Shown piece after piece: positions 26,326-37,564 of a DNA stretch of 64,000 nucleotides. Both the position numbers and the translations under genes were made by a program. The notes below the pieces were generated by a model that worked only from the letters and a program-made list of their open reading frames with translations, was not told the DNA's origin and ran no database searches. Position 1 is the stretch's first letter. Every line of letters starts with the position of its first letter. The DNA is from Peromyscus leucopus. Its lineage: Eukaryota; Chordata; Mammalia; Rodentia; Cricetidae. The stretch lies in the NCBI RefSeq assembly GCF_004664715.2, contig NC_051079.1, positions 62,237,660-62,301,659 of the forward strand. Reading direction: 5' to 3'.

Positions 26326-26412
26326 AGAGGGAAGGGGCTCACTTCACGAATAGCTCAGCTGGCCCAGTTCCTCTCCCTGGTTCCACCTGCGCTCTTCCTC
26401 CGCTGCTCCTAG

Positions 26413-26569
26413 GCTGGCCGAGCACCTGCGGAGAACCCGAGCAGCCATAGTGTTCCAGAAGCAGTACCGGATGCAGAGGGCCCGCCTGGCCTACCGGAGA
26501 GTCTGCTGGGCTGCGGTCATCATCCAGTCCTTCACCCGGGCCATGTTTGTGCGGAGAAACTACCGCCAG
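26413..26569 (+). CDS. Myo5b: Myo5b exon E6: IQ motifs 3-4
   Basis: This 157-nt exon has acceptor GCTGCTCCTAG and donor CGCCAG/GTGAGC. After the split Arg it encodes [20 protein letters not shown], then [20 protein letters not shown], then [14 protein letters not shown]3 centres on [15 protein letters not shown] and IQ4 on [16 protein letters not shown]. It is separated from E7 by only 356 bp. A B2 SINE ends about 90 bp upstream of the acceptor. The frame is intact. Confidence 0.97.
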
Positions 26570-26925
26570 GTGAGCAGCTGCCTGGAGCATCTCACTTCAT
26601 TTTCCAGCTCCCCCACACCAGGGCCACTGCCTCTTTCCAATGGAATAATCATTTGGCTTCCCAAAACTTGAAGCTTCTTAGACTGCGGTTTCCCGTCTAG
26701 TAAAATAAGGGTCGACACAAGCGTTTCACGGCTGCTTTTCTGTGGGCACATGATCTACAGAACCTAGCTCAAACTTTCCATCAAATCCTCAGGTGTTGTG
26801 GGCCACATGTCTTCTGTCTCCCAAAACCAAGGCCAGCCCAGCTTTCGCCCCAGGGTAGTTGCAGAAGCTGCACCTGTTCCCACCCTGCAGAACAAACCCC
26901 CAGCCTGTGTGCTTGTCCTCACCAG
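26570..26925 (+). other. Myo5b: intron E6-E7
   Basis: This 356-bp intron has donor GTGAGC and acceptor CTCACCAG. The sequence is unique. Its 3' half reappears, inverted and noisy, at about 35.8-36.04 kb. Confidence 0.92.
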
Positions 26926-27165
26926 GTCCTCAAGGAGCACAAAGCCACCATCATCCAGAAGTATGCCCGGGGCTGGATGGCACGTAGACACTTCCAGCAG
27001 CAGCGGGATGCCGCCATTGTCATCCAGTGTGCCTTCCGGAGGCTCAAGGCCAAGCAGGAGCTGAAGGCTCTCAAGATTGAGGCCCGCTCTGCAGAGCACT
27101 TGAAACGCCTCAATGTGGGCATGGAGAACAAAGTGGTCCAGCTGCAGCGGAAGATCGATGACCAG
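26926..27165 (+). CDS. Myo5b: Myo5b exon E7: IQ motifs 5-6 and start of coiled coil
   Basis: This 240-nt, 80-codon exon is phase 0 at both ends. The acceptor is CTCACCAG and the donor ACCAG/GTTGGT, which is weak at +3 to +5. It encodes [20 protein letters not shown] (IQ5), then [20 protein letters not shown] (IQ6), then the charged heptad-rich [20 protein letters not shown] and QRKIDDQ. The last part begins the proximal coiled coil through which myosin V dimerises. A noisy inverted copy of this exon's 5' half and the preceding intron occurs at about 35.64-36.04 kb and is treated as an assembly artefact. The copy here is clean and in frame. Confidence 0.97.
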
Positions 27166-28257
27166 GTTGGTGGCAGGAGATTCCTACCTAGGTGCCGAGG
27201 CTTGTCAAGGGATATGGGGACATGCTGGAGAGGGACCCCAAGCTTTCTCAGGGAGCTGCAGGTACCAGAGACCTCAGGGAACATTGCCCAGTCAGTAAGA
27301 ATAGTTATTACTGTAGTACTCAGAACAGTGCTCCACCCCAACAAAGATGCCAGGCCCTAATCCCCAGGATTGGTAAATTTGTTCCCTCGCATGCCAAATG
27401 AAGCTTTGCAGAAGTACATGAGTTAAGGATGTCTGGATCTATAGGTGACCCTCGGTTGCCGAGGAGGACCTCATGGGGCCATAGGATGCTCATAAGATGA
27501 AGGCCACAGGCAGCATCAAGTGGCAGGCGGCAGGTCCACAAGCTCCAGAGTTCAGGCCACCTTTAGGAGCCACAGATAACCGTGGGAGGTTCTCCCCTGG
27601 AGTGTCCAAAGGACCCCAGTCCTGCTGGCCATGTCTAGACTTCTGCACTCCAGAACTGTAAAATAGTAGCTTACGCTGTTCCGAGCTACCAACTTCATCG
27701 TGTTCTTTATAGCAATGACAGGAAATTGATAGACTGGTCCAGAGTCCTGTGGCCCTGGCCCTGCAGAGGCTGTGTGGGATAGGTAAAGCAATGGCTGGTG
27801 CTCACTAAGGGTTCAGGTGCCCACATTGTTCTTTCCCATTTGTGTATGACAGTCCCCGTGAGGGACATGCTAGCTTCCTGTCTGGTAGGACATTGGTGTT
27901 GCATTGCTTAAGATTTTCACTCTGTCTGCCCTGGGCACCTTCATACATCAGCCAATTAGATAAGCTGGGAGTTCGTGATGAAGCCCTCTATGGGTGGAGT
28001 TCTGTGAAAAGGATCTGAGGCAAGCATAGGATGCTGACTCCTCCTTTGGGGTCCTATGGACTCAGGGTAGAGTACATATTGGAAACAGGTTCACACCACT
28101 CAGGTGGCCCATGTATCTCCCCCCAACCCCAGGCCATGGAAGACCTTTGTTCGGTGCCTGATTGTGTCAGACATTCTGTTAGGTTCCAGGTAGGAGGGAG
28201 TTGGCACAGCTTGGATGCTGTATTACAGAGATAAACCTTAGTACAGTGGAGATTTGG

Positions 28258-28352
28258 AGGCTTCTCATAGCCTCAGGGCAGGACAATAGGAGAGTCATTT
28301 TGCTTTTGATTTTCTTCCTTAAAGAGAGACTCATATAGTCCAGACTAGTCTG
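28258..28352. repeat. local direct repeat, copy 1
   Basis: GCTTCTCATAGCCTCAGGGC and the following 70 bp, including a degraded inverted B1 start, recur at 28,859-28,949. The two copies lie about 600 bp apart. Confidence 0.75.
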
Positions 28353-28858
28353 CAGCTCCATGGATACCGCTGTGATTTTTTTTTGAGCACTCCAAAGCCT
28401 GTGGTAGGTGTTTTATGTTCACTCACATCTGATCCATACAGTAGATGATCCTCACATGATTTCGTGAGTCATTTTGAAGGATGGTGGATTGGGGACATCA
28501 AGCCACAGAGGAATAAAGTGTTAAAATCTTAACTGCCCTCCAGGTCTCACCCCATAGCTAGCATGCGGAAGGTGCTGGCTTCTTAGTCCCAAACGTCGCC
28601 GCCAATGAGCCGGTCCTGTCCTTTGTGCTATTACCACTGAGGAAGGCTTCCAGAGTGGAGAGGAGACTCATTGTACACAGGGGTCTGGCTGTGTCAAAGG
28701 GATCACAGGATCAGGCTTCCAAAAAAGCGAGGAGAGAAAGGATTCAAGGCACACATGGTGGGGCGTGGGGAAAAGAAGCTTAGCAGTGGGGGGCCATCAG
28801 ACAAGTCGATGGAGGTCACTTGGTCTTACTGTACCTGTTCTGTAGTAGGCAGTTTTAA

Positions 28859-28949
28859 AGCTTCTCATAGCCTCAGGGCAGGGAAATAGGTGAATCTTTT
28901 TGTTTTTTTAAGATAGGCTCTCTTGTAGTCTAGGCTAGCCTGCAGCTCC
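28859..28949. repeat. local direct repeat, copy 2
   Basis: Second copy of the 28,258 repeat, with the same 20-bp opening and then GGAAATAGGTGAATC instead of GACAATAGGAGAGTC. It runs into the B1/ID composite. Confidence 0.75.
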
Positions 28950-29120
28950 TTTTCATAGCCAAGAATGACCTCGAACCTCTGATCTTTCTGTCTCCACCTC
29001 CCAAGCGCTGGAATCACAGGGGTGGGCTGCCAGGCTCGGTTTTACGCTGTGCTAGGGCTCAACCCGGGAATTCATGCTACGAGGCCAGCACTCTGCCAAC
29101 TGAGGCGCCGCATTCCCAGT
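28896..29120 (-). mobile_element. B1-related and ID-related composite SINE
   Basis: The + strand shows an inverted B1-like part (AGATAGGCTCTCTTGTAGTC, CTCCCAAGCGCTGGAATCAC), then an inverted ID-like part (CTAGGGCTCAACCCGGGAAT, CACTCTGCCAACTGAGGCGC). The family name is uncertain. Confidence 0.65.
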
Positions 29121-29567
29121 AAAATGAACGCTTTTATGGATGAGCTGGCTCTCCTGCACATGAGCCCCAGCGTGGAGAGAGCTGGCAATGGAGCACTTTG
29201 CCTTCCTGCCCTGGGCAGACACCAGGCTTCTGGAAAGAGCTGGTGCCCTGGGGGGTGTGTTCTCTGGGAGTTATCCAGAGTGCTGGCTTGATAGTATGGA
29301 GAGAGAGAGCCCCTCCAGGGCAAGCTGGGCATGCTCAGTCCCCGCTCTGGTCAGCCTGTGGTGGCACAGCTAGTCAGGGTGTCAGCGCCTGGGGAAGAGG
29401 TCTGCTCGAACAGCAGGCACCACGGTGTCCTGTGGGTCTATCAGGGCCGCCAGGGCCAGTGACCGTCTGACAGTCAGTGTCCCAGGCACAGGGTGGCCAG
29501 AAGGACAAGGGGACTGAAAACACTGTCCCCACCACAGAGGAGCCTGTGTGCCATGGGCCACCCTGAC

Positions 29568-29640
29568 CCTGGTGTCAAGATAGTGCTCAGCACCAGCCTT
29601 GCTGATGGACAAAGTCAACCCCAGGGGATAAAAATACTGT
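29568..29640. repeat. left arm of inverted repeat at edge of noisy block
   Basis: This clean segment contains GTGTCAAGATAGTGCTCAGC and CCCCAGGGGATAAAAATACT. Its reverse complement, with several indels, appears at about 29,792-29,862. Confidence 0.85.
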
Positions 29641-29791
29641 AGCATTTTACACCCCACACAATTGAACATCCGAGGGAAGTCGATTGGAAAGGCCTATTTT
29701 TAAAGGAAGCTTTTTTCCTCGAAGCTGTGACCTGTTGGCAAACCACAATTGTCTGTGTGAGGTAGTGGACAGAAGGTTGGACTCATACCAG

Positions 29792-29862
29792 TATTTTATC
29801 CCCTGGGGTTGAGGCTTTGTCCATCAGAAGGCTGGTGCTGAGCAACGTATCTTGACACCGAG
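29792..29862. repeat. right arm of inverted repeat (noisy copy)
   Basis: CAGTATTTTATCCCCTGGGG, then TTTGTCCATCAGAAGGCTGG, then GCAACGTATCTTGACACC is the reverse complement of the left arm with extra and missing bases. It marks the start of the noisy block. After 29.86 kb the match fades. Confidence 0.85.
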
Positions 29863-32800
29863 CAAGGGCTCTATGCCTGGATTGCGAGCTTGCCGATGAG
29901 GCTACAGGCAGACAGGGTGCAGTATCTCTTGTCTGGTCGAGCACACGTTGTGTCGCCCTATGTGGTACTCAGTCACGCCGAGGTCCCATATTTCTGCATA
30001 ACCATTTTTAACTCGTTGACTGTGCCTTCACACACTCATGCCTCGCGGCCGTATGAGTATGTGCCACGCGACTTACGTCACACGCTCGTGTCACTGGCCT
30101 CATAGGCAAGGCCTCGCTGAAGAGGACACACTAAGGAAGCACACAAGGAGTGATGGAGTCCAAGCCTACCAGAGAGGAGTCCACACAGCCAGCAGGATGG
30201 CTGGCTGGATCGTTACAATCACAGCAAGGCTCGTGTTCACGCCGCAGGTTTGTGCAGCTCTTATGCGGAGGTCTTCCTAGATCATGGGCAGGCTCTGGGG
30301 GTCTGGTGAGCGAATCAGCTCTTAACGCGCACGCAAGGACTGTAATAGTGACAGGGTGTGTACGGGTCATGTGTCAAGGAGTGCAGTCACAAGTATCGCA
30401 CTGTCTTCAGGGCGGACGGCTGGGAGCGAATGTTCTGTCGACATCTATCAAACATCGAGTACTGGACAGAGACCCTACGTTCGGTGGGTCACGACCATGC
30501 TAATTGGGAAAGACGAGTTCTAGAGGGGGTGACACATCTCTCTTCCACCTGTGAGCATCCCAGAAGGTCGTCATTTCCTAGAAAGCAGTGGTTTCTGTGA
30601 TCAGTCTTTGAAGCACGCACACGCAAAAGATGCCGGAGCAGAAGAAAAGAGTGCCAACAAGTCATTGTCAGGAAGCCGTCGACTCTCAGAGGTCGTAATT
30701 TCTCAGCCTCAGCGAGACAGGCAGTCCGGCTGTAGAGTATTCCTCCACGCCACCAGCGTGATGCGGGAAGTGCAGCAAAAGGGCTAATTACGCCGGGACA
30801 TAGTGAAAGTCACCTTTAATACACACCACAAAGTTCAGCCCCCAAGTTCATGCTTCATGCGCTGAGCGACTCCAGGGCACGGGAAGCACGCATCCGGCCC
30901 ATGTTGCGCCACCTATTCACGCTCAGTTGTAGTCAACTCAAGCAGGAGGCAAGGTATGAGAGACGCCCTTCCTAGAACAGGGTCGCTCAGGACGCCGCCG
31001 GAGAGCTGATACGCTAGGTGCATAAAGCTACACTACTTCGTGAGGTTCTCTCTGGGTCTCATGACCAGTTAATCGCCACTGTGAATTTCCAGCGGCTCCG
31101 TATCGACAGTATCCGTTTCAAAGCAGCAGAAAACAGGGACCATAGCCATATCTTACCTCTATCGAAAGGTTTGCCCATAGTGTTAGTCTCCTCCTGTTAT
31201 GGGGATGCCTTACAACTAAATAAAAACGATAGAGTATAAATGCTAGTCATTGTGGGCATGAAGTGACATGGCACACCGTGAGTTTTACGATTTAGCTCTA
31301 GACTTAAAATAGGCGTTTCTAAGTATTAGAACTTTCTAAAGAATTTCTAATCAGGCCCTTGAGAAAGAATAAGGTTTGATGCTCTCTATATATTTTTCAT
31401 CTGAGAAAAATAGAGGCAACCTAAAGTAAATAAGTGTTAGTCATGTTGCCTTATAATAGTGTTATCCGTATGATCAACGTATCAAGTAACAGGTACCTAA
31501 GAAAGATGACTCACTGATATCCTCAGCTCTTGAATAACTGTTCCATGAGCCCGCTATTATCAGTGTATTCTACACACGGCTATCAATTATATTGCTCTCA
31601 CGAACACAGTCTACTAATGACTTTAGCAGGTTTTTGGACTTTGAATACTGTGCTCCAGTTTTTCTACAGTTCCTCGCAGATCTCAACGTGTGGGCTATCA
31701 TTCACCCTCTGACGAAGATGATGATCTGACAGGCATAGAGAGTGATGGTAACATGTGCATAGCCTTCCTGAGAGTGGGCATGACCACGCACGAGCGGCCT
31801 GTCGTACGTGTGACCGTTGAAGATCATTAGCATATGATTTCGTTCTCATCTCTCCACTACCAGCCAACTTCTGACTCTGGGAGTGACTGAACCACACCGA
31901 GTCTTCGCATCTCGTCGTGGGTTTATGTCTGACGAGAACTATAAACATAGCAGCCTCGGAAGCGCAGGCGCAGGGGGTGATTTGCGGTGATAAGCCAGAT
32001 CGTGAATAAGACTGGGGAGTCACGGGACCGCGCCAGAACTCTACAGGCAGTCGTGACGCAAGCAAGGCTTCTAGAGGCGCTCACTAACGACACCACGCGA
32101 GACACACACATGTTGCACTCGCAGGCGCAGTGGACCTCGCTCGCTTGATCAACATGGCGAGAGATGCGTGTATGTTCCGATCACTATCGTAGAAATGACC
32201 ATAGGCTGAGAGTTATCTAAGGGATTTTAACGCTCTACTCCACTTATTTATTTACATGGAAGTAAGTGCGGCACTCTGCTATGCAATAATGGGTGATCTG
32301 TGACTCCCAAGTACACCAGAAGGCTCAGGATAACGCATGCATCTCTCACAGGTCTGTCTACGCTTCAGCAGCACCTTCTCCGCCCAAGTAAGTTGAGTTC
32401 TGGTTTACGAGTAAGCATCAGCAAAGATCAAAGCATAAGCTGAGTACTCCTGGAATATTCCATGCGGATATACACAAATTTGCTATCTAGTGAACAGTCA
32501 ATATAAGCCAGGCTGATTATGATGTCCTGCATACAGCTGCCCTTCCATTTGAGGGCGTGCGTCCTATATCGAGTACTATACATTACAATTCACATGCCGA
32601 GGCGCTTCAATTCTAGGGCATACATCGAGCACACTGGTGTCTCTACCCGTTGAGATGATCTTATGGCCAGTGGCGCGGGATAATGTGGGATTTAGGACTA
32701 CCGATTCTGTAGTTATAAGCTCGATAGACAATCAGAACAGAGAGAGAGTGAAAATCAAGGGTTCGATAGTACACCTGGCCTGCCAAACTGGTGCAGGTTA

Positions 32801-34269
32801 GATGCTCAGTCTTGCCCTCACAATGATAAGATCACCGAGGATACCTAGTGGACATAGTTTCACTCTCTGTAACAGGTAAACTATGCGAGATCTTTCTACA
32901 AATATAGATGGTCTGGTCTTAGTGGAAATCTCTCTTCTTACGTTCCGCGTTTATTTCTAGCATAGATCATCATGAATGAAGCATAGATGCAGTCATAGAG
33001 CAGAGAGCAGATAGGGGTCAGCAAAGGGACTCGTACCTGGGTTGCCTGCGAGAGAGTGATATAGGGGATTTAGCTCACATGAGGCGTGCTGCTGTCTTGC
33101 CCGCATTTCAGACACGTCATTTCGAGGCGTATGGTGAGGCTATGCTGTTGTAGACTGCCAGGCATGCTTTATTCCTTTGGAGAGTGCTGTGCAGTTATCT
33201 AAGTTTCTCTGTGTAATACGCATGAGATACTGTAATGCCCCAGCCTCATGAATGTCACATTAGGACTTAGCCACACAACTACTGCGCTTAGAGTAGTCCC
33301 ATGCAAAGTCATACAGCATGAAAGAGAGGCTATATCATGCATGAGCTCCTTGCCTAGCGTGATTTCCATATTCTCTCCTACCTCACGACTAACCTCCCTC
33401 TGCACACTAAGGCCGCTTCCATCACTCGCGCAACTCACTCATCTTCTCCATGAACACTGTTCATGGAGCAACGTGTAGACTTGTAGGATGCCCAGGGCAC
33501 AGCAAGCGGTAAAATTTTAAGCATATCGGCCACTGAACATGCCACAAACTGCATCAACAGAGTATGGCTGAGCGAAATTCGTAGAGACAGATAATCGGAT
33601 AGGAGGTTGTCCTGAATTCAGTCTCCTCTGGTTGAGCTCTCGTGGTGATGACGCCGGCGTTGAGAACATGGGGACAAGAGAGAATAACTGGAGGCCTTCT
33701 GTGGAGGCGCCATCCTTGAAAGACGGGGATGCGTAGGGGTCCTTGTTGCGTGAGACGAAAGAGGCAGCTTAGGCATTTCTAGCTCTTTTACGGTACCGTG
33801 CTAAGCCACACAGCCCATGCTGCAGTAGACGGGCCTATGTGAGAGCCTGAAGCGAGAACACTCGTGAGGCAAGCATCTGCGATACAGAAAAGCTGCTCCA
33901 TTTATTGCGCACAGCTATACTTTCTCTTGAGTTGATCTAGCTAGTGTCTCTCCTGGACAATTACAATGTCAATAGCACTAGCATATTGTATGTGTACTCG
34001 CCTCTGCTTCCTGAAGTTTAAGATAGATGGTAACAGCGTAAGAGGGAACGTAATGGTCTAGGGAGCAGTTAGGCGATATAGGGTCGACTAGTGATAATCT
34101 GAGATTTCTATTAGTACCGAGTCCCTTTGTCGGTGGTAGCGCCCTTACGGACAATTTTGGTGGTTTACCGTTTTTAGCGACTGCTCACACCGGGTGCGCA
34201 GAACCATAATCCCACCCTGTGCTGCTCTTTTACTTTACTCCTCTTCCACTCTGCCGATGCCTTGTACAG

Positions 34270-34551
34270 AACAAGAGGGTTTCAAAACTCTGCAAGAGCA
34301 ATTGTCAGCAGTCACGCTCTCCAGCACAGCTGCAGGAGGTGGAGAAAGCTGAAGAGGGAGCTGGCACGATTCAACATAGAGAGACCATGTATGCGCTGGA
34401 GTGACCAGTCGCTGCAGCTCAGCGGCATGAGGTCACGACGACTCTGCCGCAGCGAGACTACTAGGACAGTGGTCGTCGCGTCAGCAGCGGCAGGGTCTCT
34501 ATTGAGGATGCACACATGCAGGGTTAGAATAGGGCGCAAGCTGAGAAATCG
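34270..34551 (+). CDS. Myo5b: Myo5b exon E8, sequence corrupted (proximal coiled coil)
   Basis: Between E7 (ending KIDDQ) and E9 (starting RVADLEHEN) the family needs an exon of about 78 codons, and its only trace is here. After TTGTACAG the DNA reads AACAAGAGGGTTTCAAAACT, matching the expected NKEFKTL start. Clear islands follow: GAGCAATTGTCAGCAGTCAC (EQLSAV), AAGCTGAAGAGGGAGCTGGC (KLKREL), TCGCTGCAGCTCAG (SLQLQ), GAGGATGCACACA (EDAH) and AAGCTGAGAAAT (ELRK). Substitutions and extra bases lie between them, so no single frame survives. The span is about 282 bp against about 234 expected, i.e. insertion-rich. Both boundaries are estimates. I infer sequencing error rather than gene decay, because all other exons are perfect and this lies inside the noisy 29.8-37.15 kb block. 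Confidence 0.8.
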
Positions 34552-35639
34552 GTTATAGCTAGTGGCCACCCACCAGGAGGACAGGTGCTGGCACACTTGC
34601 GTGGTGGGCAGGGACTTCAATGCTGCGGGAACATTTCCGGTGGTGTTCAGGCTTGTGTCACAGATCAGCCTCCCCCTCTTCACCCTACGTATCACTCCGT
34701 AAAGTGAGATTCTGTCGCCCCTTCTGTGATCATATCCCACACTCCCACTGTAGCAGACGTGCATGTACATATATACCGTTGCTCTCTTATCATTTGGCTT
34801 CTGCATTAAGACGGACCTAGAGAACAGTTCTACGAAATCATCTCTATCCAGCATACTCTGCTCTCTTTGAGGGAGATGAGATAACAGCTGTTACGTGGGC
34901 TACTGGGGCCTAGCAGGCTAGCGCAGTGCTAGCTCACCCCAGGAAACTCCGTTATAGAGTTTTCGGTGAGTCCTGCTCTTAGTTGTAGTACCGGCTATCT
35001 ATCTACAATACTACTATCCTTCCTCTAATGAGGTCTACCCAAGGCATGGACAAAGGACTTTCCTGGAGTGTGCTTCCGAGGCTCCAGACTGTTTCAGCTA
35101 CGAAGAAGCTCTGGCTGAACGCCAGACCTTCTAGCTCTAGTACTGAGCTCCTCTCGGATCCTTCTCCAGGCACAATCGATGACCGCAGGGAGTCTATACC
35201 TCGGGTGCAGTTGACCAACACCTCTCGTTGGGCTCTCCCCATCTCTAGACCATTGAGCCAGCTAGAAGAATAAGTAGGAGATGGTCCACCTATTTTCACG
35301 TCTAGTCACACCATACGAGTCCTGGAGAACTTGTTATCAGGAAGGAGCAAAGTGCGTTCGTTAGTGTCTCGGAACGAGAGAGCATCGACAGAGGGACACG
35401 AAACACGAATATTAACCCCAGAGCAACTCTCTTATTGTCTTCACAGTGTGAGCAACGAAATCGCCCCTCGCCTCAGCTCATTGAAGCTGTTGTTGGTCAT
35501 AAGGTGGTGTATATACCATTCACACACCTGCATCGCTAGGCACGATGGTGGGGCTCCTATCTCAGGCATGTCTCTCTGAGCATGTGCATTAGCCCTAACC
35601 AGCTACGCTGATCTTTGTGGTGCTCTTTCGAAGCCTGTA

Positions 35640-36040
35640 ACCCAGAATACGCTCAGTACCTGCTCGTGCTATCACTTGGATGACAATGGCGGCATCCCGC
35701 TGTGCTGAAGTGGTCTACGTGCCATCACCCGGCATACTTCTGAGATATGGTGCTTTGGTGCTTCCTGAGGATACCTAGGTGGGAGGACAAGCACACGGCT
35801 GGGGGGTTTGTTCTGTTTACAGGGTGGGAACAGGTGCAGCTTCTGCAGACCCTGGGCGATAAGCTGCGGCTGGCCTTGGTTTTGGGAAGCGAGAAGACAT
35901 GTGGGCCCCAACAACACCTGAGGGATTTCGATGGTGAAAGTTTGAGCTACGGGTTCTGGTAGATATGTGCCCACAGTAAAAGCAGCCGGTGCAGTTGGTT
36001 GGTTCTGCCCTGTATTTACTAGACGGGAAACCGCAGTCTA
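35640..36040 (-). repeat. noisy inverted copy of Myo5b E7 5' half and upstream intron
   Basis: GGATGACAATGGCGGCATCC, AAGCACACGGCTGGGGGGTT, GGGTGGGAACAGGTGCAGCT, GGCTGGCCTTGGTTTTGGGA and GACGGGAAACCGCAGTCTA follow, in order, the reverse complement of 27,030 down to 26,690, with about one error every 6-10 bases, mostly added bases. The coding part (IQ5/start of IQ6) is frameshifted. I interpret it as read chimerism inside the gap fill, not a second gene copy. Confidence 0.88.
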
Positions 36041-37564
36041 GTACCTCGGAGACTCTCTTAAGCATCTGCTGTGTATAGCTGAGCAGAATATAGGACTCTC
36101 ATTGTCCAATTTTACCTTTGTTCCCACTAATATGAATATATGAAGTGCGTGTGCTCAAGCACCTAATGGAGTAGGGTGGGGTTTCATGTTCTCGAAGGAG
36201 TACGTAGGAGAAAAGGTTGATAGTGATTGATATTAGCCCGGACAACACTTGCCTCTTGCGCAAAGCCAGAGAGAGCGAACGTCCAGTTACCGTGGCTCCT
36301 TTAAAATGGTCTCCTGAGACCAGCCCCTACCTCGTGTGGCCCACAATTGGAGAATGAGACAACTATGAGGCTAGTCGACGGGCAAGCAAAGAGTCCAGGG
36401 CAGCTACGAGAGACACGGCGGAATAGGTGCGCAGATAATCACTCTCGGTAGAGAGAAAGCGGCCCCCATGCAAAAAACACACGGATCTACCTGCTCCCAC
36501 ACCATCTTTGAGAGAGTGTTCTGCCAGTATCCCTGGCTGCTATCAAGTTATGCTACATCACGCATTTCAGAATGACTCGAACTGCTCACGAGGAGTATCT
36601 TCCTCGCCGGTTTGCCATCGCCGAGGTGCTTGGCGAGGTGCACCAGAAACTTAGCATGACACCAGTACTGAGGAGGCTAGCTAGAAACCCTAATTGACGC
36701 TAGACTCACAGAATCGAAGATAGGCAAGACCTATGTAACAGGACCTGCAAAAGAGCCACGGTAGAAATAGGCTGAGAATGAATTCCATTGAGTTGGTGAG
36801 ATCGACCCCTTCCTAGGAATGGACCACAATGGACACTGGAAACTACGACGCATTCTCGCTTCTTAACGGTCCTAGTGGATGCAATATTTCTCATTCCAGT
36901 GGCGGGCAATCGGTCGAGAGGACAGCTGCTAACCAAGCTTTCTATTACGTCGTGTCTGCCTGGCTGGGGTTTAATATTTTCGAAAGGGCAGTATTCCAGC
37001 GGCTGAGACAAGAGTGCTAGGATGACTAGAACGACCGCTGTGCTCTTCCTTCTGGTTGTGTCCAGGGGCTTCCGTCTCCACTTGCAGCTAAGATTGACTG
37101 AGAGCGAGCTAGCAGTCATCCCAGGAGTTGCGTGCCCGCCCTGGCTGGCTGTCTACATTAAGGTGCGGTTGATGTTCTCTGCTTCAGCAAGAACTGCAAG
37201 TGCTGTATTGGAACTGGCATCCTGGAACACTTGGGGCTGCCACCTCTGATGGTTTTACCTAGTAGGTCACATGGCTATGCTGCCTTAGCCCTTAGGAGTC
37301 AGGAATTCATCTCTGTGTCCACAGAGCATGGAGCTGCCCCTGTCACATCCAGCCTATCGTTTTCTACAAAGGGAGACATTACTTCAGCCTCTCCATAGAG
37401 TAGTCCTCACTAAGGCTCTTAACTTTGTCCCTTCTATTCCTTCTTAGAGTCTCAGCATCCCTCTCTGGCTGCCTTCATCCAGCTGTGCTTTTTTGTGTGA
37501 CTTTGTTACTTAGAAGGGAGGTGGCTACCTGGGCTGCCATTGGCATGGAGGCAATAACTCTGTC

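Larger units (their letters stand above)
27166..29790 (+). other. Myo5b: intron E7-E8, clean part
   Basis: Apart from a 95-bp local duplication and a B1/ID-type composite, this reads as ordinary unique intron. Base quality appears normal up to about 29.79 kb, where the noisy block begins. Confidence 0.8.
29791..37150. other. noisy block, probable uncorrected long-read gap fill
   Basis: For about 7.3 kb the DNA lacks recognisable SINEs, L1 pieces or microsatellites although both flanks are dense in them. CpG words are frequent (for example ACGAGCGGCCTGTCGTACGT near 31.79 kb) whereas the flanks are CpG-poor. Where the true sequence can be known, the block is wrong by many substitutions and insertions: E8 at 34.27 kb, the inverted echo of 26.69-27.03 kb, and the inverted echo of 29.57-29.64 kb. 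This fits raw single-molecule reads placed in a gap. Clean sequence resumes near 37.15 kb. Edges are judged by eye. A decayed duplication is the alternative, but less likely. Confidence 0.75.

Noticed and set aside
26798..27064. Plus-strand open frame starting [13 protein letters not shown] over the E7 acceptor
   Set aside because: It is out of frame with E7 after the acceptor and covers intron. The myosin frame is the conserved one.
34312..34854. 180-codon minus-strand open frame over E8
   Set aside because: It is antisense to the corrupted E8 and its intron, with no family resemblance. The longer open stretch follows from randomised sequence.
35672..36065. Second, antisense Myo5b-like exon or gene copy
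   Set aside because: It is frameshifted, limited to one partial exon plus intron, and lies within the noisy block. A read artefact explains it better.
29791..37150. Foreign, viral or novel-gene insertion
   Set aside because: The block contains recognisable pieces of Myo5b itself (E8, the inverted E7 region and local intron) with sequencing-like errors. Its open frames are short, have no conserved motifs and end at random.
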